64,000 nt of DNA, taken from contig NZ_CP014231.1 of assembly GCF_001553645.1 (NCBI RefSeq), forward strand, positions 558,001-622,000, read 5' to 3'. Source of the DNA: Leptotrichia sp. oral taxon 847 (GTDB taxonomy: Bacteria > Fusobacteriota > Fusobacteriia > Fusobacteriales > Leptotrichiaceae). The position numbers were made by a program, and so were the translations under genes. The notes below the pieces were generated by a model. The model did no database searches, was not told the DNA's origin, and saw nothing but the letters and a program-made list of their open reading frames with translations. Of this stretch, positions 56,703 through 64,000 are shown piece after piece. Within the stretch, counting starts at the first letter, position 1, and each line of letters opens with the position of its first letter.

Positions 56703-57911
56703 AATCCTTCCTTCAAAATAAATACTTAACTGAGAATATATTTCTCCCCAGCCCGGTATTCTTCCAGTCCATTTCCTTGTTGCTTCCTTTAAACTTAAAT
56801 ATACTGACTTCATCAATGCTTCATCTGTCGGATAAAGTGATTTTGTCTTCGTATACTTTCTTAATTGTCTGTTTAAGCTTTCTATCGGGTTTGTCGTATA
56901 TATCAGCTTTCTTATCTTTGTATCATATTTAAAGTATGTTGTCAACTCATTCCAGTTACTTCTCCAGGAATTAATTACTGCCATATACTTTTTACCCCAT
57001 TTTTCTTCTAGTTCATCCAGTTTAAACTCTGCCTGTTCCAGTGTTGGTGCATTGTACATTTCTTTTAAGTCTGATGTAAATTCCCTTACATCTTTGTAAG
57101 ATATGTATCTTATGCTGTTTCTAATTTGATGAACCACACATTTTTGAATTTCTGTCTTAGGGAACACCGAAGATATTGCTTCGCTGAACCCTTTTAAATT
57201 ATCAACAGACATAATTAGTATATCCTGAACTCCTCTGTTTTTTAATTCATTTAAAACATTTAGCCAGTACTTGCTTGATTCATTTTCTCCTATCCAAAAT
57301 CCTAAGACCTCCTTTCGCCCTTCCTTATCTATTCCTATAGCTAAATATACCGCCTTTTTAACAACAACTCCATCTTTTCTTACGCTGTAATGGATAGCAT
57401 CCATAAAAACTATTGGGTATACATCCTCAAGCTGTCTAGACTGCCATTCCCTAATTTCAGGTATAATTTTATCTGTAATTTTACTGATCATAGATGGCGA
57501 AACATCAATTCCATAAAGATTATTGAGATGGTCCTCGATATCTCTATTGCTCATTCCTTTAGCATAAAGAGAAAGAATCTGTCCTTCAATGCCAGTAATT
57601 TCTCTTTGATATTTAGGGATGATTTGAGGCTCAAACTCAGCATTTCTATCTCTAGGAATATCTAAATCAAGATTGCCATACTCACTTCTAACAGTTTTCT
57701 TGGAATGTCCATTTCTAGCATTAGAAGTAGTCTTATCTTTCATAGAATGTTTAGCATACCCCAGTTCATGCTCAATTTCAGCTTCAAGCATGGTTTGGAT
57801 AGTACCCGAAAGCAAATCCTTAAGCATATCCTTAATATCATTAGTATCTTTAATATTGTAATCCTCAATCAGTGTTTTAAAAATTTCGTTGTCAATTTTC
57901 TTTTTAGTCAT
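56700..57911 (-). CDS. IS256-family transposase
   Basis: I set the start at ATG 57911 after TTGGAGGT (the longer frame begins in the ribosome-binding site). The 403-residue DDE transposase has the IS256/MULE type catalytic residues: first Asp in VFMDAIHYSVRKDG, second Asp in IMSVDNLKGFSEA and Glu in TNPIESLNRQLRKYT. Other signatures are LSGTIQTMLEAEIEHELGYA and RNAEFEPQIIPKYQREITGI. It catalyses copy-out transposition through a circular intermediate. Complete, no frameshift. Confidence 0.92.
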   Translation of the reverse strand: MTKKKIDNEIFKTLIEDYNIKDTNDIKDMLKDLLSGTIQTMLEAEIEHELGYAKHSMKDKTTSNARNGHSKKTVRSEYGNLDLDIPRDRNAEFEPQIIPKYQREITGIEGQILSLYAKGMSNRDIEDHLNNLYGIDVSPSMISKITDKIIPEIREWQSRQLEDVYPIVFMDAIHYSVRKDGVVVKKAVYLAIGIDKEGRKEVLGFWIGENESSKYWLNVLNELKNRGVQDILIMSVDNLKGFSEAISSVFPKTEIQKCVVHQIRNSIRYISYKDVREFTSDLKEMYNAPTLEQAEFKLDELEEKWGKKYMAVINSWRSNWNELTTYFKYDTKIRKLIYTTNPIESLNRQLRKYTKTKSLYPTDEALMKSVYLSLKEATRKWTGRIPGWGEIYSQLSIYFEGRI

Positions 57912-58079
57912 AACAAAAACCTCCAAATATTATACAGTTATTTTACCATATATTATCTAGAGGTTTACACAAAAATTTTTACACACCCTGGAAATATTAA
58001 AACAGCCTTTTTTAACAATGAATATAAGTTTTTTTATTTCACTTATTAAATTAATTATACAATATTTTTTTATAAAAAA

Positions 58080-58105
58080 GGGAGTAAAGACACACTCCCT
58101 TTATT
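58080..58105 (-). terminator. terminator of the aldo/keto reductase operon
   Basis: GGGAGT and ACTCCC form a 6-bp stem around eight bases. The minus-strand 3' side is a run of six T followed by AT-rich sequence. On the plus strand TTTATT follows, so it may also act from the other side. The rest of 57997-58230 holds no gene I can support. Confidence 0.7.
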
Positions 58106-58230
58106 CTGTGTTTACACAAATTTATTTAACTAATTCCACAATTTTTCAGCATATTTCAACGCTTTTATGCTTATTCCTTCAAACTATCGTTTCTCTAAAC
58201 ACTAGATATAAAGCTCATCCTATGAATAAA

Positions 58231-59196
58231 CTACATCGAACTTTCCCATTCACCTTTCACAGTAACACCTGTACTAATAGCTACTCTATCCATAAGCTCA
58301 ACATCTTCATCACTTAATTCAACACTTGCAGCTCTTTTGGCATCATCAACTTGATTAGGTTTTGTAACTCCAATTATTGGAATTGTTCCTTTTGCTATTG
58401 CCCAGGCAGTCGCAATTTCAGGAATTGTTGCAGAATATTTTCCACCTAAAATTTTCATTTCATAAAATAATGGCTCTAATTTTGCCAAAGTTTCAGGCGG
58501 GAATGCTTCACCCCTTCTTGTTCCAGCTGGCAAGGGATTTTCTTTTGTATATTTTCCAGATAAAGCGCCTTGTTCAAGTACCATGTATGAAAACACTGCG
58601 ATATTATTTTCCTTGCAATAATCTAAAATTCCAGTTGTTTCAATTGTTTTGTAAAGTAAGCTAAAATGATTTTGAATAGCATGCAACTGAAATCCAGCTT
58701 CTTTCAAAATATTATTCACATATTTTATTTGTTCCAAATTGTGGTTAGAAACTCCTACTTTTTTCACTTTTCCTGATCTTAACACATCAACCAATTTAGG
58801 TGCCCATTTCTCCATATCTTTTGTATTGTGTATCCAATAAATATCAATAACTTTCTTTTTCAATCTTTCTAAACTTTCATCAAGAAATTCAAAAATTGCA
58901 TTATCTCCTCTTCCTTCAGCAAGTTCAGGTGTAAATTTTGTAGAAATTATCGCATCACTTCTATCTTTTACAAATTCTCCCAAAATAGTTTCAGATTGAC
59001 CACTCGCATAAACAGTGGCAGTATCCCACAATTTTAGTCCCAAATCCATTGCTCTATCAAAAACAGGTTTCAATTCATCTTTTCCTAATTTATTTCCAAA
59101 AATCGAATCTCCTCCAGCGATTCCTCCAAATCCCCAAGACCAAGTTCCTAGTGCTACTTTAGGCACATCTATTTCCTGTATTTTTGTTGTTTTCAT
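58231..59196 (-). CDS. aldo/keto reductase
   Basis: The 321-residue protein is an NADPH-dependent aldo/keto reductase with a TIM barrel. The catalytic tetrad is visible: Asp and Tyr in LWDTATVYASGQSE, Lys in STKFTPE, His in DIYWIHNTKDM. The C-terminal cofactor-binding region contains GTIPIIGVTKPNQVDDAKRA. The substrate is not indicated. It is the last gene of the operon starting with the flavodoxin gene, suggesting a joint redox or detoxification role. Confidence 0.88.
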   Translation of the reverse strand: MKTTKIQEIDVPKVALGTWSWGFGGIAGGDSIFGNKLGKDELKPVFDRAMDLGLKLWDTATVYASGQSETILGEFVKDRSDAIISTKFTPELAEGRGDNAIFEFLDESLERLKKKVIDIYWIHNTKDMEKWAPKLVDVLRSGKVKKVGVSNHNLEQIKYVNNILKEAGFQLHAIQNHFSLLYKTIETTGILDYCKENNIAVFSYMVLEQGALSGKYTKENPLPAGTRRGEAFPPETLAKLEPLFYEMKILGGKYSATIPEIATAWAIAKGTIPIIGVTKPNQVDDAKRAASVELSDEDVELMDRVAISTGVTVKGEWESSM

Positions 59197-59249
59197 TTGA
59201 AATCATCTCCATTTTTTATATATTTTTCCAAAGTTCAAAATTAATATTT

Positions 59250-59894
59250 TTATTTTACATAATTTAAATTACCTTTATTTAATAATTTTATACCTTCAAT
59301 ATTTATAAATTCTTTATTTTCAATTATATTTTCCGTTTGCTCAATATATTTTTTAAAATGAGCTGTTTTTCTGTGATTCTGATACGCTTTTTCATTTTCA
59401 TAAATTTCAAAAAAGTACCATTTATTCAGATTTCCTGTTGCCGTCGCAGCATAAATTACATAAACACCTTCTTCTTTTATCGACTGCTTCATTTCATCAA
59501 GTACAATTTCCCTGAAAGCATCATTAAATCCTTCTTTTACATCAACTGTAACATAATTTACACGAGTATTTCTTGTTTGCACAAACTTTTTATCTCCTAT
59601 ATACTCTGGCATTACTTGGATTTTCTTTTTATGCTCAGTCAAAATTGCTGGCGACTTTTTTAAAAATTCTTTATATTGTTCTGACTTGACATGTTCCTGG
59701 TAACTTTTCTCATCTTCATAAACTTCAAACATATAAGTCATATTGGGATTTTCTTTTTCCTGAACCAAATACATCCCAAGTGTACCTTCATCATTTAAAA
59801 CTGACTTTGTAATATTATTTTTACCAACTGCCACATATGCATTTTTTTCGTTTTCTTTGACCCCAAGCTCAAAAATATTAAAAATTGGTAGCAT
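59250..59894 (-). CDS. tandem antibiotic-biosynthesis-monooxygenase (ABM) domain protein
   Basis: Start at ATG 59894 after TTGAGGAGA. The 214-residue product carries two ferredoxin-fold ABM domains: about 5-100 (LGMYLVQEKENPNMTYMFEV, then YEDEKSYQEHVKSEQYKEF) and about 115-205 (YVIYAATATGNLNKWYFFEI, then YENEKAYQNHRKTAHFKKYI). The family includes quinol monooxygenases and stress-response enzymes. The gene begins within the end of the LysR gene, so the two are coupled. Confidence 0.8.
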   Translation of the reverse strand: MLPIFNIFELGVKENEKNAYVAVGKNNITKSVLNDEGTLGMYLVQEKENPNMTYMFEVYEDEKSYQEHVKSEQYKEFLKKSPAILTEHKKKIQVMPEYIGDKKFVQTRNTRVNYVTVDVKEGFNDAFREIVLDEMKQSIKEEGVYVIYAATATGNLNKWYFFEIYENEKAYQNHRKTAHFKKYIEQTENIIENKEFINIEGIKLLNKGNLNYVK

Positions 59895-60759
59895 TTCTTT
59901 TCTCCTCAATAAATTTAATAAATTTTTCTGTCGCCACTGAATATTTTAAACACGGTTTCCAAGCCAAAATTGTCTTAGAAATTGCTGCTTTATAAAATGG
60001 AATAAATTTCAAATCTTCAAAATTATTCTCTAATTTTAAGCAAACTGCCATTCCCATTCCATTTTTCACCATCATCGCAGCATTATAAACCAGTGTGAAA
60101 GTAGCACCAACATTTAATTTCTCCATAGGAATTCCCATCCAATTTGTAAATTCATTTTGAATTAATTTATTTTTAGAAATAATTACCGATTCTTTTTTTA
60201 TTTCTTCTGGATAAATAAATTTATTTGAAGCCAATTTATGGTCTTTTCTAACCAAAAGTCCCCATTCTTCAATCTGTTTCAATCTTATAAATTTATACTT
60301 TTCCTTATTTATATAGTCAAATACAAGTCCCATATCCAAAAAACCGTGTTCAATTCTATAAATAATATCTTCGGCTGTCCCACTATAAATGTCAAATTTA
60401 ACATTTGGATACTTTTCCTGAAATTCCGAGAGTAATTTTGCAAGTTCATTCATTCCCAAAAATTCGCCACATCCAATAGATATTTCTCCAGCAACAATTT
60501 CATTGTCATAAGACAGCTCTTTTTTCGTTTTTTCTGTTAAATAAAGTATTTCTCTCGCCCTTCTCTGCAAAAATTCCCCATCGTCAGTCAATAAAATTTT
60601 ACGATTACTTCTCGTAAAAAGTTTGACTCCCAGCTCTTCCTCAAGCTGTGCCAATTGCCGTGATAATGTCGGTTGTGTGATATAAAGTGATTTTGCCGCT
60701 TTCGTTATATTTTCCTCTTTTGCAATCATCAAAAAATATTTTAAAATTCTTAATTCCAT
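59878..60759 (-). CDS. LysR-family transcriptional regulator
   Basis: 293 residues with the N-terminal winged HTH MELRILKYFLMIAKEENITK, ITQPTLSRQLAQLEEELGVK, LFTRSNRKILLTDDGEFLQR, followed by a substrate-binding domain (AGEISIGCGEFLGMNELAKL, then the FTNWMGIPMEKL segment). It lies inside the operon it probably regulates, unlike the usual divergent position. A palindrome with T-N11-A shape (63284-63300) before the flavodoxin gene may be its target. Confidence 0.88.
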   Translation of the reverse strand: MELRILKYFLMIAKEENITKAAKSLYITQPTLSRQLAQLEEELGVKLFTRSNRKILLTDDGEFLQRRAREILYLTEKTKKELSYDNEIVAGEISIGCGEFLGMNELAKLLSEFQEKYPNVKFDIYSGTAEDIIYRIEHGFLDMGLVFDYINKEKYKFIRLKQIEEWGLLVRKDHKLASNKFIYPEEIKKESVIISKNKLIQNEFTNWMGIPMEKLNVGATFTLVYNAAMMVKNGMGMAVCLKLENNFEDLKFIPFYKAAISKTILAWKPCLKYSVATEKFIKFIEEKRNATNF

Positions 60760-60795
60760 AAATCCTCATTCATTTTATAATTTTTTTATACTAAC

Positions 60796-61542
60796 TTATC
60801 TCGCATTCACCGCTTTTGGCAACTTTTCATATTCATCTTCTGACAATATCCCAAACCATTCAGTCGAACCGCCATCTGACAAGGCAATATGCGTAAACCA
60901 ACTGTCTTTTGCCGCTCCATGCCAATGCTTAACATTTTTAGGAATATTCACAACATCTCCTGGATGTAATTCTACTGCTTGTTTCCCGTCTTCTTGATAC
61001 CAGCCGTATCCATCAGTCACCAATAATACTTGTCCATTTGAATGAGAATGCCAGTTATTTATAACTCCTGGCTCGAAAACAACATTGTGAACACCAACTT
61101 TTAAAGTGTCATTCGGCTCAACTAATGTTTTTAAATAAGTTTTCCCATTAAAATATTTTGCATAAGCCTCGTTATAATCGCCTTTCCCAAACAAGCTGTT
61201 TACAGGATTAGCCGTCCCATCTTCTGAATAGATCTCTTTCAAAAGCCGAAATACAGCCCAAGCTTTTGGCCATCCCACATAAAATCCTAAATGTGTAACA
61301 GCCTCTGCCAATTCTTCTCTTGTAACCCCATTTTCCAAAGCACTTTTTAAATGAAATTTCAAAGAACTATCCAAAATTCCACTCGCCATAAGTCCAGTGA
61401 CCGTAATCAAACTTCTATCCCTAGCCGATAACTTATCCTCTCTTGCCCAAACTTCTCCAAACAAAACGTCATCATTCAATTGTGCAAATTTTGGTGCAAT
61501 ATTACCTAATAAATCTCTTCCTGCAGTAATTTTTTTTCTCAT
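60796..61542 (-). CDS. carboxymuconolactone decarboxylase-like protein fused to a cupin
   Basis: 248 residues. The N-terminal part (about 1-110) is a carboxymuconolactone decarboxylase/AhpD-like helical domain (LSARDRSLITVTGLMASGIL, then HLKSALENGVTREELAEAVT), without the C-x-x-C of peroxidases. The C-terminal part (about 125-235) is a cupin with metal ligands in NNWHSHSNGQVLLVTDGYGW and the second motif in HPGDVVNIPKNVKHWHG. Such fusions are common in reductive operons next to aldo/keto reductases and flavodoxins. Substrate unknown. Confidence 0.85.
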   Translation of the reverse strand: MRKKITAGRDLLGNIAPKFAQLNDDVLFGEVWAREDKLSARDRSLITVTGLMASGILDSSLKFHLKSALENGVTREELAEAVTHLGFYVGWPKAWAVFRLLKEIYSEDGTANPVNSLFGKGDYNEAYAKYFNGKTYLKTLVEPNDTLKVGVHNVVFEPGVINNWHSHSNGQVLLVTDGYGWYQEDGKQAVELHPGDVVNIPKNVKHWHGAAKDSWFTHIALSDGGSTEWFGILSEDEYEKLPKAVNAR

Positions 61543-61558
61543 TTTCTTTTACCTCTGT

Positions 61559-62638
61559 TTAATCAAATTTCACATTCAATATATTTTCTAAATTTTTACG
61601 ATATATTTTATATCTAGTTGTTTCACTTACATTTAAATTTTCGATAGATTCTATCACATCAACAGTTGCACCAGCTGGCTGCATTCCCACAGGAGCATCA
61701 GTTGCAAAAATTACCTTATCTTCCCCAAAATAATCAATTGCCATATCCACAGCCTTTGTATTTCCAATAATTGCCGTGTCAACATAAAATTTCTTAAAAT
61801 CATCTGCATATTCTTTTGGCATCACAAGTGGCAATCGGTTTGCAAAAAACGGAACCATCGCACCAGCATGATGAACTAATATTTTAATATTTGGATATTT
61901 CTTAAAAATTCCAGCCATTACAATTTCATTCATAGCCTGTGTCTGTTCATATTCCCACGAAAATATGATATTGTTATTATTTTTACTCATATCATACACA
62001 GGATGCAAAAATATTACCACATCATTTTTTGCCACTGCCTCAAATATTGGCAAATATTCATCACTTGCAATTGACTTTCCAAGAGCCTTTGAAAACAACT
62101 GAATTCCAAACATTTCTTTATTTTTACCAACTTGTTCATTAATAATTCTTACCGCTCCATCGACATTATTCATCGGAACCATTCCAACAGCCCCCACGAA
62201 TAAGTCTGAATTGTCTTTTACTGTTTCTATCAATTCTTCATTAGCTTTTCTTGTAATTTCATAAGTTTTTTCTCTATCTTTTATAAAATCTTCAGGATTA
62301 AAATTTATCATTGAAATAATTTCTTTAACATCCGAATATTCATTATGATATTTTCTTCTTGCATCCACATTTACTAAAGGCTCATTTATTAATGTACCAA
62401 ACATTTGAGGAATTTTAGGATTTAATTCCTTAATGTCTTTAAAAAAATTTGGTGTCAAAATATGTGTAAAAGCATCAATTTTCAAATCTTTTTTTCTATT
62501 TAAAAATACTTCACTTCTGTCTTTCAGTTTAAAATTATTTTGATTTTCTTTCATAAATTCTCCAGTAATTTTCACAATTCTATCATTTACTGGATTTACA
62601 CTCGTTATATTTTTAGATTCTGTTTTCTTTATATTCAT
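61559..62638 (-). CDS. ACMSD-like amidohydrolase/decarboxylase with an altered first metal motif
   Basis: 359 residues. An N-terminal extension of about 50 residues precedes the amidohydrolase barrel. The usual H-x-H of the family is replaced by DAFTHI (first His changed to Phe at 57). Other ligands are present: His in FLHPVYDMSK, the double His LVHHAGAMVPFF and Asp in FATDAPVGMQ. Related enzymes decarboxylate or hydrolyse aromatic or keto acids with zinc. The missing His suggests changed metal binding or lost activity. It is the second gene of the operon. Confidence 0.78.
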   Translation of the reverse strand: MNIKKTESKNITSVNPVNDRIVKITGEFMKENQNNFKLKDRSEVFLNRKKDLKIDAFTHILTPNFFKDIKELNPKIPQMFGTLINEPLVNVDARRKYHNEYSDVKEIISMINFNPEDFIKDREKTYEITRKANEELIETVKDNSDLFVGAVGMVPMNNVDGAVRIINEQVGKNKEMFGIQLFSKALGKSIASDEYLPIFEAVAKNDVVIFLHPVYDMSKNNNNIIFSWEYEQTQAMNEIVMAGIFKKYPNIKILVHHAGAMVPFFANRLPLVMPKEYADDFKKFYVDTAIIGNTKAVDMAIDYFGEDKVIFATDAPVGMQPAGATVDVIESIENLNVSETTRYKIYRKNLENILNVKFD

Positions 62639-62702
62639 TTTTATCCTTTCTTTTTAAGCTTCATTTGAGTTTGGCAATATGTTATTTATAATTATCAACA
62701 AA

Positions 62703-63176
62703 TTATAATTTTTTAGTCCAAGCTCCAATGCTTTCCAAGCTTTCATTCCACTCAAATCTTTTGCCTTCAATAATATTCAATTCCGAATAATTTTTTTTCA
62801 AAAAATCTGTTGAGCCTTTTATCCCGCTTCCACCTGATGTCGCAAAAGTGATTATCTTTTTCCCACTCAAATTATGTTTTTCAATAAAAGTCTGAATAAT
62901 ACGAGGCGGAATATACCACCAAACTGGAAATCCAACAAACACAGTATCATAATCATCAATATTCTCTACAACATTTTCAATTTCTGGGCGGCTAAATTCA
63001 TCATTCATTTCCACTGAACTTCTACTTTTTTTGTCGTTCCAATTCAAATCCTCAGAAGTATACTCAACTTGCGGTTTTATCTCAAACAAATTTCCCCCAG
63101 TCGCTTTTGCCAATTTTTCTGCAACTTTTTTTGTTGTCCCTGTCGCTGAAAAGTAAGCTACTAATATTTTATTCAT
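62703..63176 (-). CDS. flavodoxin
   Basis: 157 residues. The FMN-binding loop is at the N-terminus, VAYFSATGTTKKVAEKLAKA, followed by DYDTVFVGFPVWWYIPPRII and TFATSGGSGIKGS, typical of flavodoxin_4. The protein carries low-potential electrons, perhaps for the oxidoreductases in the operon. It is the first gene of the operon, with AAGAGGTGAT as ribosome-binding site, and a promoter and palindrome upstream. Confidence 0.88.
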   Translation of the reverse strand: MNKILVAYFSATGTTKKVAEKLAKATGGNLFEIKPQVEYTSEDLNWNDKKSRSSVEMNDEFSRPEIENVVENIDDYDTVFVGFPVWWYIPPRIIQTFIEKHNLSGKKIITFATSGGSGIKGSTDFLKKNYSELNIIEGKRFEWNESLESIGAWTKKL

Positions 63177-63251
63177 AAAAAATCACCTCTTAAAATTAGA
63201 TAAAATCTAAATTTTTTATTTTCTTATAATTTATTTTACAATATTTATCCT

Positions 63252-63257
63252 ATTATA
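63252..63257 (-). promoter_or_regulatory. probable -10 box of the flavodoxin operon
   Basis: TATAAT on the minus strand, in ATTTGATATAATAGG, about 75 bases before the flavodoxin gene; the -35 is not clear. It lies about 30 bases downstream (in transcription) of the palindrome at 63284. Confidence 0.5.
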
Positions 63258-63283
63258 TCAAATACTTATTTTTTATAACCAGT

Positions 63284-63300
63284 TATGCTTTAAAAGCATA
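63284..63300. promoter_or_regulatory. 17-bp palindrome, candidate LysR operator
   Basis: TATGCTTTAAAAGCATA is symmetric around the central A and has the T-N11-A shape of LysR-type boxes (ATGCTTTAAAAGCAT). It lies directly upstream of the flavodoxin operon promoter, about 35-50 bases before the -10 box. Confidence 0.5.
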
Positions 63301-63319
63301 TCTTAAAAACTATTTCCTA

Positions 63320-64000
63320 TTATTCTCTTTCAAACTTTATTTCAAATTCTTTTCCCAAAAATGCAATCCCAATTTTCAAAAGTTTCTCAACTCCAGCATT
63401 TTTTAAAACTGAACTATATTCTTTCTCATCAATCTGCTTTAATGCAACTTCACATTCTTTTTCAAGTTTTTCATGAATTTTATTATCATTTAAATTTTTC
63501 ACTTCATTAATAATTTTCAACTTAATAATAATTCCTTCTTTTCCTTCCAAAATATTTTTAGGTTTTAAAAGTAAATCATATCTTCCTTTTCCCGCAAAAT
63601 TATTCGATGTAATTTCGTATTCATTTTTCAAAGTTAAAATTAATCCTAACATCAATCCGTGATAAAATTGCTCTTTGTAAGTTCCACTCACATCAAATAT
63701 TCCAGCATTTTCCAATAAAATTTCTTTTAGATATTTTTTGAAATTTGAAATATCACCATTTGTAAGCGCATTAGTCATATCCAAAAAAATTCCAGTATTT
63801 TTAAAATATACTTCAATAAACATATCCGAAAACATTTCTAAAATTTCTTTATTGGGTATTTTTATATTGACAATTTTTTTCATTTCATCATATTTTTCTG
63901 CCAGAGTCAAGTAACCACTATGAAAAAATAAATTCCAAATATTTTTTTCAAAATTTGCTTCCAAATTACCAAAAGTCATATTATCATTAATGATTTTTAA
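63320..64000 (-). CDS. C-terminal part of an AAA-ATPase/PD-(D/E)XK-type protein, cut by the window
   Basis: The frame is open to the window edge (LKIINDN before the first Met at 63979), and full-length family members are about 500 residues, so the ATPase half is outside. The visible part begins with the linker NIWNLFFHSGYLTLAEKYDE, then helices with YHGLMLGLILTLKNEYEITS, and the nuclease-like core GKGRYDLLLKPKN and GIIIKLKIINE. In the family the second motif has Glu before x-K; here it is Lys (IIIKLKI), so the nuclease may be inactive. These genes are frequent in anaerobes; function unknown. Confidence 0.75.
   Translation of the reverse strand, partial: LKIINDNMTFGNLEANFEKNIWNLFFHSGYLTLAEKYDEMKKIVNIKIPNKEILEMFSDMFIEVYFKNTGIFLDMTNALTNGDISNFKKYLKEILLENAGIFDVSGTYKEQFYHGLMLGLILTLKNEYEITSNNFAGKGRYDLLLKPKNILEGKEGIIIKLKIINEVKNLNDNKIHEKLEKECEVALKQIDEKEYSSVLKNAGVEKLLKIGIAFLGKEFEIKFERE

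Larger units (their letters stand above)
56627..57987 (-). mobile_element. IS256-family insertion sequence (complete, about 1.36 kb)
   Basis: The element has one transposase gene and imperfect terminal inverted repeats: left GTGTCCAGAA-TTTTGTGTAAAC and right GTGTGTAAAAA-TTTTTGTGTAAAC (right end read inward). It is flanked by an exact 9-bp direct repeat CTGGAAATA (56618-56626 and 57988-57996), fitting the 8-9-bp target duplications of IS256. The repeats and gene are intact, so insertion looks recent. A plus-strand hairpin terminator near its left end would stop incoming transcription. Confidence 0.88.
56612..58008 (+). terminator. terminator of the secreted-protein gene, interrupted by an IS element
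   Basis: AAAAAAGGCTG before the element and CAGCCTTTTTT after it, with GAAATATTAAAA between them once the element and one target copy are removed, would form a strong terminator. The insertion sits in the loop. The gene can now only end through signals inside the element, such as the terminator at 56672. Confidence 0.7.

Noticed and set aside
58100-58125. TGTGTTTACACAAA near the right side of the IS element as a second IS end
   Set aside because: It resembles the terminal repeat only over a few bases, and the 9-bp target duplication fixes the element end at 57987.

Overview
The window is about 30% GC, with Shine-Dalgarno-led genes, many TTG/GTG starts and near-consensus sigma-70 promoters. 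The host genes (S20, MurA, YraN, ComF, a CDP-glycerol transferase, an aconitase/isocitrate dehydrogenase/citrate synthase operon and a secreted GH13 protein) and the protein style fit a Fusobacteriota bacterium, most likely Leptotrichia or a close relative. This assignment is inferred from composition and gene style, not from a database search.

Positions 1 to about 34,700 are a prophage whose left end (integrase side) lies outside the window. In order it holds an early region (YjcQ-type regulator, replisome organizer with an iteron origin inside its gene, RusA resolvase, NTP pyrophosphohydrolase, Rha regulator); small genes including an HNH nuclease; a lambda-like packaging and head module (GpA terminase, portal, ClpP protease/scaffold, decoration protein, capsid); a P2/Mu-like contractile tail module (sheath, tube, frameshifted E/E' chaperone, tape measure, X, D, V, U, W, J, I, fibre); a lysis module (GH108 endolysin, putative holin); and an Xre repressor with a DinD-like gene. 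It is therefore a mosaic myovirus prophage. Several accessory units interrupt the late operons. Two of them, an OLD-type ATPase/TOPRIM gene and a small-protein/GNAT pair shaped like a toxin-antitoxin operon, share the same 31-nt 5' box and the same 3' hairpin terminator. The terminator's left arm is the reverse complement of part of the 5' box, so both look like members of one cassette family. A third unit is a membrane gene on the opposite strand with its own promoter and terminator, between the tail chaperone and tape measure genes.

Positions 34,800-47,640 are host core genes: acnA-icd-gltA on the minus strand behind a consensus promoter (citrate to 2-oxoglutarate, probably for glutamate), a wall teichoic acid type glycerophosphotransferase, rpsT, a YueI-like gene with murA, and a minus-strand yraN, zinc-ribbon, comF, GH13 operon. 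The GH13 protein appears to lack its catalytic nucleophile. Two inverted copies of a roughly 415-bp hairpin-rich repeat bracket the murA-yraN block.

Positions 48,400-55,030 hold an island of minus-strand genes for membrane and unknown proteins (bacterial-PH-like and L7/L12-like domains, DUF4299), flanked by direct copies of the 5' end of an esterase gene. Next come the esterase, a secreted protein behind a G7 tract touching its -10 box, and an intact IS256-family element inserted in the loop of that gene's terminator. Positions 58,230-63,180 are a single-direction operon of flavodoxin, amidohydrolase, carboxymuconolactone decarboxylase-cupin, LysR regulator, ABM-domain and aldo/keto reductase genes. 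The window ends inside an AAA-ATPase/PD-(D/E)XK-type gene.
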